Shown: piece by piece, positions 19,319-27,597 of the stretch | Position numbering within the stretch: the first letter of the stretch is position 1 | How the letters are laid out: the number at the start of each line of letters is the position of its first letter | Source of the DNA: Paulinella micropora | Taxonomy: Eukaryota; Cercozoa; Imbricatea; Euglyphida | DNA length: 41,893 nucleotides | Direction of reading: 5' to 3' | NCBI GenBank assembly: GCA_009731375.1 | Contig: BJOX01000118.1 | Span: forward strand, 211,800 to 253,692 | Program-made: the position numbers and the translations under genes | Notes under the pieces: generated by a model | Databases searched by the model: none | The model's input: only the letters and a program-made list of their open reading frames with translations | What the model was told of the DNA's origin: nothing

Positions 19319-19922
19319 CGTCCCCGGGCCCAGCCCCCTCTCCCGTGTGGCTGCTGGATGGCTGGTGCATAGACACCGCGGCGCAGGGTCAAATCATGTT
19401 GCGGCTCACGCAGGAAGCAGCGCGCGAAGAAGCCAAGCAACAAGCCTGGGTGGTGCTGTACAACGTAGCCGTCAGGTTCGACCGGCACCTGGAGGTCGCC
19501 GACCTGCTGGACTCGATGTGCATGTCTCCTTTGCGCCACGACGACGTCGGGACGCGCGAAATGGACTGCCCCGTGCTGGAGCAAGGGCTCCGCGACGCGA
19601 ACGAAGCGTTGCTGCGGGAGGCCTCTCTGGAGGGCCCCCACATGTACGTGTGGACACGAGCGCCGCCACGGGCCGAGTGCGACAGCTGCGTCGTCTCCGT
19701 GGGCGACGTGAGCTTCTCGCGCCGTTCTTCGGCGGTGCGGACGTCCCTGTCCGAGCACCTGCTAGTGGACAAGGGCGGGCGCTGCCGCTCGCCGTATTCC
19801 CGCTGCACGTGAGTTCGCGGGGCCGGCTGCGGCAGCTGCTCGGCGCCGATGAGGTGGTGGCCGACAGCGAACCGCTGCTGCAGCAGACGGTCGGCGCACG
19901 CCCGACCAGCGACGACGGTTAA
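19319..19922 (+). CDS. 3' part of an unrecognised protein, frameshifted near its end
   Basis: The coding frame enters from the gap and reads about 155 protein-like residues, beginning near PVWLLDGWCIDT. At about 19770-19790 (AAGGGCGGGCG) a better frame takes over and runs to TAA at 19922. Remaining in the first frame gives a short Arg/Cys-rich end at 19812. A one-base indel in the G-rich stretch is the simplest explanation. The protein is soluble-looking and helical with a cluster of Cys near residue 120. The family is not recognised. It converges on the 1,522-residue gene ending at 20048; an AATAAA at about 20032 follows its stop and could serve as its polyadenylation signal. Confidence 0.55.
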
Positions 19923-20031
19923 GTCCGGCTCAATCCCCCGGCTAATTTGTTTTTTTTTCACTCTACATCTTTTTTTTAATAGGGAGGGGTTTTGCCAACA
20001 AAACAAAACCTTGTAAACAACAATTTACCTG

Positions 20032-20037
20032 AATAAA
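20032..20037 (+). promoter_or_regulatory. Candidate AATAAA polyadenylation signal
   Basis: AATAAA lies about 110 bp downstream of the TAA at 19922 and just before an A run, between convergent genes. A eukaryotic-type signal would be consistent with the spliced genes in this window, but one hexamer is weak evidence. Confidence 0.3.
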
Positions 20038-20047
20038 GAAAAAAAAG

Positions 20048-23000
20048 TTACACTTTCTGTGTGCTGATTCGCTCGTGCACGTAGGGGATCATGCTTTCTG
20101 TGGACAGCAGTACTAATCTTTCCTGCTCTGGCCTGAGACGGCGCGTAGCCATAAAAACAGGAGTTGGAGACGTTGGGGACGTAATCTGTTCGGCCATGTT
20201 GAATGCAGTGTCAAAGACAGTCACAAAGCTCGAGGCTAGGTCTTTGCTCCATAACTTAAAGTCACAAACGACCAGCTCGACAGTCTTAGTGCCCTCGATA
20301 CTGCGTGCAATTGCAGTCCAGCCGTTGATTGCTCGTGCTGGGGGCATTTGCGACAACAGCAAGACTGATTTGCAACTGCCGATTTGTTTTGTCGTCCATT
20401 CCTGCAATTCTTTTTTGAACTTTACTGGATCCAAGTCGAATTCCGATACGTGTTGGCTACTGCCAACCTTGCCAAACTTGTAAAAAACAGGGGCTCCTGG
20501 CGCTTTGTTGGAGAGAGCTACGACAAATATTGCGTATTGCTCTTCTTGTTCGGGTATTACACACAGCTCGTACTGGCGAAAGAATTGCTGGTCCTGCATC
20601 GTCAGGGGCGATCGTCCGTATCTTAGAAAAAGGCCCCGCCGGTCGACGACTGTCTTGGGCAAGAGCCGGGACAGCCCTTCCGAAAGCGGGGCGCCAACGG
20701 TACCGGAGAACAGCATGTTATGGGCTGTGAGCAGGAGTTTGGTCTTGATGGCAGAAGGCAACTTTATCTCATGCTCACCCCGGACTAGTTGGTCCAGTGC
20801 CAGGACCCTGACTATGCCCTCCAACTGCTTCGTCGCCACCTCCCGATCTTCCAGAAAAGACGACGGCTTGCAGACCGAGCCCCACGTGTTGCTGGGAAGT
20901 CCCAGTAACACCTTGAAGGCAAACTGCTTAGGCTGTTTGCACAGCTCCTGCCGGAACTTAGTCCAGCAAAATTCAAGAGCTCCTGCTGCCACTTGCTTTT
21001 GCATTGTGGCCATGCCCTGCCAGCGCCATAACAGTACGGCTATTTCGCACTCTTCCTGTACAGCGGCGTCGCGAGAAACATTTATCGAAGGTACTTCCGC
21101 GTACGTGTAGCCATCAGGAATCTTCTTCATCTTCAGCTGTTCGCGGAGAAAGCCGCGCCTTCCTGCCGCAGCGCGCGCCGCGCCGGGTACAATTTTCGGC
21201 AAAACAGCTGACTTGGTTTTGCGCGCTTTCCCGGTTTTCTTACGCACTCGCTTTTTCAAGGCTTTCCGCGTGTCTTCGATCTCCTTCTTCTTCTTTGCCA
21301 AGGCCTCCTTTTTCTGCTCCAAAAGAGTGACGCTCTCTAGCAAGGCTTCCAGATCCCGCTTCGAAGCATCGTCGAGTGCGACTTGTGCAGCAGCTTCTAG
21401 GACCGGTATGGCGTCATTGTCGACCGCTTTTGGGTTGCTCTGCAAATTATTTAGCGTGTCATTAAACGCTCCTTGCAGATCGACGTTCTTTCCCGTTTGG
21501 TCTACATAAACCTGATCAGCCGGCAATTGAACTTCATGTACCGCTTTCGCCACATCTACCACTGTTTGTCCTGCGTAATTTACATTGGCTTCTGCGTCTG
21601 CTTCCTGTAGTATTAAATCTTGTAACGCCTGCGCATCTCCTTGATCACCGCCTGCTGCGTCTTCTGTATCCAGGTCAAATACCATTTGGTCCTCGTCGTG
21701 TCCTGCCCCTCCCTGCGGATCCTGCGCCATAGCGTCTCCTTGATCACGGTCTGCTGCGTCTTCTGTATCCAGGTCAAATATCTCTTGGCCCTCGTCGTGT
21801 CCTGCCCCCCCCTGCAGCTCCTGCGCCATAGCGTCTCCTTGATCACGGTCTGCTGCGTCTTCTGTATCCAGGTCAAATACCTCCTGGTCCTCTTCGTGTC
21901 CTGCCCCTCCCTGCAGCTCCTGCGCCACGCCTTCTGCCGCCTTCTGCATCTCCTCTTTGACAGCTTGTAACGTCGCTGTGTTTTGGATCATTTTCTCTTG
22001 GAAAGTAAGGGCGGCGGTTTTCAAGGTTTGCCATTTCAGCTTCGACTCATCATCGACCGCGCTTTGTTGAAGGATATCTATGGCGTTTGAGACTTCAGGC
22101 TGTACTTGTGGCAGTCCTTCCGGATCAAATCGCGTTGCCATTTCGAACAGTTTACTCAGCTCGGTGTTCCCTCCGTTTCCAGAAGGAACAGTACCAGCCG
22201 GCTTTGGAAGTGCAATAACTTCCTGCATCGCTTTTTCGTAGGCTTCTCCTGCCGCATGTAGTTCTTCGCGTGCTTTGTTGATCTGTATTTCTGAATCCAG
22301 GAGCCGCTGGGAAACGTCTTCTTGGCTACTTTCTGTTAGGACAGCTGGCTGTTGGTCCCCTTGGGACAAAATGGTCCCGACGGCAGGTTGGCGCCGTTGG
22401 TCGTCGGCACCTTCCTCATCTGCTACATTCTGCGAGGACGGCGCTGCGCCTTTATGGCGTGGGCTCCCTGCTGACGCCAAGGCATTTTCTGTATCCACGA
22501 CACGAGGTCTTAGAGGTTGCAAAACGCCTTGTAGCTGAGGTGATCGAGGTTTCAAGATGTTTGCTCCCTGCCGCCCCGCGGCGACGGCAGGAATCCTGCC
22601 GGTTGGCGAATGACCAGCAATGGAGGGTTCAGCCGCGCGCGTGACACGTGGTGGATTTCCCGTGCGGGCCCTCGTGCCTGGCGACGACGCAGGAGGGCCC
22701 TTAGTTGGTGCACCCGTTGCACGTCGTGGATTAGCAATCGAGGTTTCAGCCGCGCGCGTGACACGTGGTGGATTTCCCGTGCGGGCCCTCGTGCCTGGCG
22801 ACGACGCAGGAGGGCCCTTAGTTGGTGCGCCCGTTGCACGTCGTGGATTAGCAATCGAGGTTTCAGCCGCGCGCGTGGCAAGTAGTGGATTAGCAATCGA
22901 GGGTTCAGCCGCGCGCGTGACACGTGGTGGATTTCCCGTGCGGCCTCTCGTGCCTGAGGACGCAGGAAGGCGATTGGCTAAAACATCTTGTGCGTTGGGC

Positions 23001-24616
23001 TTTCTTGAGGCAAAAAAGGAGGCTACAGTGCCTTGGAATCCAGACATGGTTCCGTTTGGTTGGTTGCCGTCTGGTCCATCGTCTTCATCACCGTCGCTTT
23101 CATCCTCGTCTTCTTCTTGGTCAGCTTCTTGATTGTCCCAAGATGATGATTGCTGTTCCTCCTCCTCCTCCTCCTCCTCCAGTACTGTCCCGGAATTTTG
23201 CATCCCTCTCTTAGGTGGCCGGCGTTGGTCCCGCCCAGAATTCGCGCTGCCTCCCCTCTGTAGTGGCTGCGAATCTTTAAAGTCTGGATACGATCCCTGT
23301 ACGCTGTCCGAACTCTGTTGTGTCGTTTGAAACCGTACGGAGCGCCCCCTCGGCCCTGGTTGTTGTGGCTGTTGTGGCGAAAAGAGGGGATACAATCGCC
23401 CTGGGCTGTTCACCTGCGGTTCTGATGGCTTAGGCGGCACGGGCGCCGCGCCGCCCCCAGCCGGCTGTTTCTCTAGTACTGGAAATAGTGAGGGCCACCT
23501 CAACGACGGAGTGTTCGTGACAATCCAGAACACGTTGTACAAAAACAGGTTCCAATTGTGGCGCTGGGCTTGCCTTCTTGCATAAACCTTCATTTTGGCT
23601 GCATCTGTCTTTCCGTAGTGATCTGCACAAAGCCCGTTCACCAACGAGTAGGCTAGCGCTGCGAAGTACCCAGGCGGGAGGCCACCCAGTTCTCCTTTTG
23701 TCATTTCTTTGAAAAGACCTCCTGTTGCTACAATACGACCATTTACGTGTTGCTGCATAACAACCATAAGATCAACCGTAACATCGCCTCCGTCCCGTTT
23801 CAACTTGGCCAGAGCCGTTATAGCCTGTTTGTTTTCGGTCTTTTCCCACTCAGCAACAAGCTCTCGCCAATGCCTGAACAATATAGTCGTCACAGTCAAC
23901 GCCGAGAATTCGGGTTGCACCAAAAAGCCCACGTCAAAGACAGGTTTGTCCGGCCAAAGGACGCGGTCGTATACTTCCAACGCCTTAATCCCATCTTGGT
24001 CTTGTTCGAAATCCCAAGAGCCTCCCCTCAGCTTATTTTCATCTATATTTCTTTCGGTCGCTTCAAGTTGTGCAGCTTGAAATCCGCTGCGTAATTCTGC
24101 AGCCGTTCGAAACCACTGGCGCTGGAAATACTCGTACTGAGATGTCAACACTGCGTCGAATGTTTTGTTTTCAAAACAACCTGCCTTACCGATAGAGCCG
24201 AGGTTTTCCCAAACTTCATAAACATTGAGCCCACTCGTATTCGCAGCGCATCGTAGGGCAAAAGTCTTGACCTCTTGGCTGCTGTCCCACTCAACCTCTG
24301 GTGCTAATATCGCAAATCTGGTGATAGTCGTGCTGAAGATGAATTGGAAAACTGGAGTATCTTTTGTCTTCGACAGTAGAGTCGTAACAAATCTTGGCAG
24401 TCTTACGGTGTATACGGGCGTCTTGTTTACTGCGTCATGAATCAGGCTATGTTCAAGAAGATATTCAATGACTTTTTGTTGGATTTCACCTTCCTCAAGA
24501 CAGACCTTTGGCTGTTGAGCTTTAGCGACATCAACAGCGCCTTTTAGGACTGGACCTTCAACCTCCTCCTCATCGCGTTTGTCACCATCAGCTCTGGGGA
24601 CTTGTGGTGGGTCCAT
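20048..24616 (-). CDS. 1,522-residue repeat-bearing, tegument-like protein
   Basis: The longest intact gene, ATG to TAA. Residues 1-400 form a globular N-terminal domain of no recognised family. Residues about 400-780 are disordered, with a poly-Glu tract, Ser/Gln/Pro-rich segments and a 39-residue Thr/Arg/Ala/Pro-rich repeat present about two and a third times. A helical stretch follows, then three acidic 33-residue repeats containing VFDLDTEDAA or close variants and ending in DQGDA. Next is a coiled coil (about LEALLESVTLLEQKKEALAKK) leading into a strongly basic KKRVRKKTGKARKTKS segment that could be a nuclear localisation signal. The last 340 residues are globular. There is no membrane segment. 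A large, modular, partly disordered protein like this resembles viral tegument or matrix proteins, but no homology is claimed. Confidence 0.8.
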   Translation of the reverse strand: MDPPQVPRADGDKRDEEEVEGPVLKGAVDVAKAQQPKVCLEEGEIQQKVIEYLLEHSLIHDAVNKTPVYTVRLPRFVTTLLSKTKDTPVFQFIFSTTITRFAILAPEVEWDSSQEVKTFALRCAANTSGLNVYEVWENLGSIGKAGCFENKTFDAVLTSQYEYFQRQWFRTAAELRSGFQAAQLEATERNIDENKLRGGSWDFEQDQDGIKALEVYDRVLWPDKPVFDVGFLVQPEFSALTVTTILFRHWRELVAEWEKTENKQAITALAKLKRDGGDVTVDLMVVMQQHVNGRIVATGGLFKEMTKGELGGLPPGYFAALAYSLVNGLCADHYGKTDAAKMKVYARRQAQRHNWNLFLYNVFWIVTNTPSLRWPSLFPVLEKQPAGGGAAPVPPKPSEPQVNSPGRLYPLFSPQQPQQPGPRGRSVRFQTTQQSSDSVQGSYPDFKDSQPLQRGGSANSGRDQRRPPKRGMQNSGTVLEEEEEEEEQQSSSWDNQEADQEEDEDESDGDEDDGPDGNQPNGTMSGFQGTVASFFASRKPNAQDVLANRLPASSGTRGRTGNPPRVTRAAEPSIANPLLATRAAETSIANPRRATGAPTKGPPASSPGTRARTGNPPRVTRAAETSIANPRRATGAPTKGPPASSPGTRARTGNPPRVTRAAEPSIAGHSPTGRIPAVAAGRQGANILKPRSPQLQGVLQPLRPRVVDTENALASAGSPRHKGAAPSSQNVADEEGADDQRRQPAVGTILSQGDQQPAVLTESSQEDVSQRLLDSEIQINKAREELHAAGEAYEKAMQEVIALPKPAGTVPSGNGGNTELSKLFEMATRFDPEGLPQVQPEVSNAIDILQQSAVDDESKLKWQTLKTAALTFQEKMIQNTATLQAVKEEMQKAAEGVAQELQGGAGHEEDQEVFDLDTEDAADRDQGDAMAQELQGGAGHDEGQEIFDLDTEDAADRDQGDAMAQDPQGGAGHDEDQMVFDLDTEDAAGGDQGDAQALQDLILQEADAEANVNYAGQTVVDVAKAVHEVQLPADQVYVDQTGKNVDLQGAFNDTLNNLQSNPKAVDNDAIPVLEAAAQVALDDASKRDLEALLESVTLLEQKKEALAKKKKEIEDTRKALKKRVRKKTGKARKTKSAVLPKIVPGAARAAAGRRGFLREQLKMKKIPDGYTYAEVPSINVSRDAAVQEECEIAVLLWRWQGMATMQKQVAAGALEFCWTKFRQELCKQPKQFAFKVLLGLPSNTWGSVCKPSSFLEDREVATKQLEGIVRVLALDQLVRGEHEIKLPSAIKTKLLLTAHNMLFSGTVGAPLSEGLSRLLPKTVVDRRGLFLRYGRSPLTMQDQQFFRQYELCVIPEQEEQYAIFVVALSNKAPGAPVFYKFGKVGSSQHVSEFDLDPVKFKKELQEWTTKQIGSCKSVLLLSQMPPARAINGWTAIARSIEGTKTVELVVCDFKLWSKDLASSFVTVFDTAFNMAEQITSPTSPTPVFMATRRLRPEQERLVLLSTESMIPYVHERISTQKV
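21640..21920 (-). repeat. Three 99-bp direct repeats in a CDS
   Basis: Copies begin near 21641, 21740 and 21839 with the anchor TTGATCAC, exactly 99 bp apart, so each encodes 33 residues without frame change. They give the acidic repeats of the 1,522-residue protein. Confidence 0.9.
22617..22945 (-). repeat. 117-bp direct repeats in a CDS
   Basis: The anchor GCAATSGAGG recurs at 22617, 22734 and 22851 (117 bp apart, 39 residues), with a shortened unit from 22893. Units are nearly identical in DNA sequence, indicating recent amplification or homogenisation. Confidence 0.9.
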
Positions 24617-24798
24617 GGCACAATCTCCCGAGCCAAGACTGCTTTTTAAAATGCTTACTTGGTAGGAAAATCCAAGTTTTTTTTAGCAAGGCTTTTTTTT
24701 CTTTTTGCCCCTTTTTTTAAAAACGAGAGCGGCAAGGGGAAAGAAAAAAAAGAACCAGGGAGTGAGAGCGCAGGTTTTTTTTGCGGGGGGGGGGGGGG

Positions 24799-25232
24799 NN
24801 NNNNNNNNNNNNNNNNNNNNNNNNNNNNNNNNNNNNNNNNNNNNNNNNNNNNNNNNNNNNNNNNNNNNNNNNNNNNNNNNNNNNNNNNNNNNNNNNNNNN
24901 NNNNNNNNNNNNNNNNNNNNNNNNNNNNNNNNNNNNNNNNNNNNNNNNNNNNNNNNNNNNNNNNNNNNNNNNNNNNNNNNNNNNNNNNNNNNNNNNNNNN
25001 NNNNNNNNNNNNNNNNNNNNNNNNNNNNNNNNNNNNNNNNNNNNNNNNNNNNNNNNNNNNNNNNNNNNNNNNNNNNNNNNNNNNNNNNNNNNNNNNNNNN
25101 NNNNNNNNNNNNNNNNNNNNNNNNNNNNNNNNNNNNNNNNNNNNNNNNNNNNNNNNNNNNNNNNNNNNNNNNNNNNNNNNNNNNNNNNNNNNNNNNNNNN
25201 NNNNNNNNNNNNNNNNNNNNNNNNNNNNNNNN
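24799..25232. other. Assembly gap
   Basis: 434 N bases directly after a G run. It lies in the divergent region between the minus-strand gene starting at 24616 and the plus-strand gene at 25269. Confidence 0.95.
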
Positions 25233-25268
25233 GATTCTTACGGCAGATGCCTTCGCACGGGGCGCGCG

Positions 25269-25781
25269 ATGGCCTCGCCGCAGCTGGAGGCCTCCGCCGA
25301 CGATCTTCAGCACGGGGGGGCCCTGCGCCAGAGATCTTGGGCGGCGGGGCCCATAAGTTACTTCAGGACTCAAACCGAAACCGGCACGCCCCCTTTGGTA
25401 CAACCACCACGCGCGCCGCAGCCCGGTCGCGTGCTGTCCTTAGAAAGGGTCTGGCTAAAGCACGACAAACAGCTGATCGCCAGGCTCTGGCTGGAGCAGG
25501 TGCAGCTACGCTGTGCGGGCCCCCCTGCTACGTTGCTACCGTTTGTGGCACTCTTGGAGCCGCTCGTCCGCAACGGTGCCTGGCCCTGGCTGTGGCCTTA
25601 CCTGTTGTTTCTGATGTGTTGTGGCGCACCCGCGAGGGTCGATCTGGTCATAGTAGCAGAGACCGAGCCCCTGATCAAGAGCCTGCGTGTGTCCTTCCCC
25701 GAGCTTCTGCGCGGGTGTTTGCGGGCGCGTGCTTTTGCGCGCCTGAACTTGCTCGCCTTTGCTGCGGGGGACGCCTGGTAA
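25269..25781 (+). CDS. Small Leu/Arg/Trp-rich unrecognised protein
   Basis: From the ATG at 25269 the frame encodes 170 residues to a TAA at 25781. The frame is also open upstream into the gap, so the true start may be hidden. The first 60 residues are Pro/Gln/Arg-rich and probably disordered. The rest is strongly helical, with leucine-rich stretches such as LLPFVALLEPLVRN and WPYLLFLMCC that are hydrophobic but short for membrane spans. The ending is Arg/Leu-rich. No family is recognised. The next plus-strand gene, the histone H3-like one, lies beyond a second gap. Confidence 0.55.
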   Translation: MASPQLEASADDLQHGGALRQRSWAAGPISYFRTQTETGTPPLVQPPRAPQPGRVLSLERVWLKHDKQLIARLWLEQVQLRCAGPPATLLPFVALLEPLVRNGAWPWLWPYLLFLMCCGAPARVDLVIVAETEPLIKSLRVSFPELLRGCLRARAFARLNLLAFAAGDAW

Positions 25782-25896
25782 AAAAAAGAGGGGGGGGGGG
25801 CCTGAATGGCCCGCGCTTTCTTTTATTTTTCCGCTCTAACCATCTCCCCCATTTCTCCATCCTTCCCAAATCTTTCCGCGTTCCTGTGCTGGCGCG

Positions 25897-25904
25897 TATA
25901 TATA
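25897..25904 (+). promoter_or_regulatory. TATATATA, possible TATA box
   Basis: An isolated TATATATA in otherwise GC-rich DNA after the stop at 25781 and just before a G run and gap. It could be the core promoter of a gene starting within or after the gap. Position alone is weak support. Confidence 0.3.
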
Positions 25905-25937
25905 CAAAGGGGGGGGGGGGGAAAGGGGGGGGGCCCG

Positions 25938-26914
25938 NNNNNNNNNNNNNNNNNNNNNNNNNNNNNNNNNNNNNNNNNNNNNNNNNNNNNNNNNNNNNNN
26001 NNNNNNNNNNNNNNNNNNNNNNNNNNNNNNNNNNNNNNNNNNNNNNNNNNNNNNNNNNNNNNNNNNNNNNNNNNNNNNNNNNNNNNNNNNNNNNNNNNNN
26101 NNNNNNNNNNNNNNNNNNNNNNNNNNNNNNNNNNNNNNNNNNNNNNNNNNNNNNNNNNNNNNNNNNNNNNNNNNNNNNNNNNNNNNNNNNNNNNNNNNNN
26201 NNNNNNNNNNNNNNNNNNNNNNNNNNNNNNNNNNNNNNNNNNNNNNNNNNNNNNNNNNNNNNNNNNNNNNNNNNNNNNNNNNNNNNNNNNNNNNNNNNNN
26301 NNNNNNNNNNNNNNNNNNNNNNNNNNNNNNNNNNNNNNNNNNNNNNNNNNNNNNNNNNNNNNNNNNNNNNNNNNNNNNNNNNNNNNNNNNNNNNNNNNNN
26401 NNNNNNNNNNNNNNNNNNNNNNNNNNNNNNNNNNNNNNNNNNNNNNNNNNNNNNNNNNNNNNNNNNNNNNNNNNNNNNNNNNNNNNNNNNNNNNNNNNNN
26501 NNNNNNNNNNNNNNNNNNNNNNNNNNNNNNNNNNNNNNNNNNNNNNNNNNNNNNNNNNNNNNNNNNNNNNNNNNNNNNNNNNNNNNNNNNNNNNNNNNNN
26601 NNNNNNNNNNNNNNNNNNNNNNNNNNNNNNNNNNNNNNNNNNNNNNNNNNNNNNNNNNNNNNNNNNNNNNNNNNNNNNNNNNNNNNNNNNNNNNNNNNNN
26701 NNNNNNNNNNNNNNNNNNNNNNNNNNNNNNNNNNNNNNNNNNNNNNNNNNNNNNNNNNNNNNNNNNNNNNNNNNNNNNNNNNNNNNNNNNNNNNNNNNNN
26801 NNNNNNNNNNNNNNNNNNNNNNNNNNNNNNNNNNNNNNNNNNNNNNNNNNNNNNNNNNNNNNNNNNNNNNNNNNNNNNNNNNNNNNNNNNNNNNNNNNNN
26901 NNNNNNNNNNNNNN
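25938..26914. other. Assembly gap upstream of the histone gene
   Basis: 977 N bases after long G runs. The upstream flank of the histone H3-like gene, and possibly another gene ending at the TAA near 26941, is hidden. Confidence 0.95.
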
Positions 26915-26969
26915 GGGTTAGAATCCACAGCAATAGCCTAAACCACAAGCCGCTGGTCCCAAAACAAGA

Positions 26970-27494
26970 ATGGCCCGCACGAAATACGCCCAAGAGAGCA
27001 AGAGCAGACGCAAGAAGGCGCGCGAGGGGCCCCAAAAGGCCGCTGAGGAGCCCAGCAAAAAAAAGCACAAGCAGCACAGCAAGACTCACAGCAAGTCTCA
27101 CAGCAAGAAGAGCGACAAGAAACAAAAAAAGCAAAAGCGCGAGGAAGAGCCCGAAGAACCACGCCCGAAGAGAGTGGTCAAGCGCTACCGCCTGCTGAAC
27201 GCAGAGTGCAACAGGGCCCAAAAGTTTAGTCAGAACCACTTCGCACTCCGGCGGGCGCCGTTCCGCCGCCGCCTGTACAGACAAGTAATGCAGATCGGGG
27301 GCAGGGTCGAGAGGTACAACAAATCAGCCCTGTACGCACTCATGATTGCGGCCGAGGACTATCTGCGCTCCCTGTTTGAAAAAAGTAAGAGATTAGCCAT
27401 CTTACAGAAACAGCACACGTTGCTGCACAAACACTGGCGCTTCGCTGAATTCGAGGAGAAGATGTCGTTGCAAAGGATGGTGCCAAACCCTTGA
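26970..27494 (+). CDS. Histone H3-like protein with an ARTK N-terminus
   Basis: An intact 174-residue frame. Residues 73-160 align with the H3 core: YR73-74 matches H3 Y41-R42 (alpha-N), PF97-98 matches P66-F67 (alpha-1), RY115-116 matches R83-F84 (loop 1). AAEDYLRSLFE (127-137) matches the alpha-2 helix with E97, Y99, L103-F104-E105 kept, AI143-144 matches A111-I112, and K147, T150 and K154 match K115, T118 and K122. Spacing differs by only one residue in each direction. The N-terminus starts ARTK as in H3, so the H3K4 context is copied. The rest of the tail is a new Lys/His/Ser-rich stretch (about 29-57) without ARKS. H3 H113 and D123, which pair across the H3-H3' interface, are replaced by L145 and H155, so tetramer formation may differ. 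It should act in the nucleus or on packaged viral DNA. The gene uses ordinary stop TGA and shows no introns. Confidence 0.9.
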   Translation: MARTKYAQESKSRRKKAREGPQKAAEEPSKKKHKQHSKTHSKSHSKKSDKKQKKQKREEEPEEPRPKRVVKRYRLLNAECNRAQKFSQNHFALRRAPFRRRLYRQVMQIGGRVERYNKSALYALMIAAEDYLRSLFEKSKRLAILQKQHTLLHKHWRFAEFEEKMSLQRMVPNP

Positions 27495-27515
27495 AAAGAC
27501 GCTCGCTCACCAAGA

Positions 27516-27532
27516 TTTTTATTATTAAAAAA
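27516..27532. terminator. A/T dyad downstream of the histone gene
   Basis: TTTTTATTATTAAAAAA, with TTTTTA and TAAAAA arms around a 4-base loop, lies 22 bp after the histone stop and between it and the convergent gene ending at 27598. It is a candidate hairpin 3'-end signal. It does not resemble the metazoan histone stem-loop. Confidence 0.45.
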
Positions 27533-27597
27533 GCTTGCCTTAGTCTGGTCGGCCCGCCGGCTTTTATTTATTCCCTTTGCGACGGAAAGTGCGGCCT

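Noticed and set aside
24659-26941. 760-codon plus-strand frame spanning two gaps
   Set aside because: Most of it is N; frame continuity through gaps of estimated size has no meaning.
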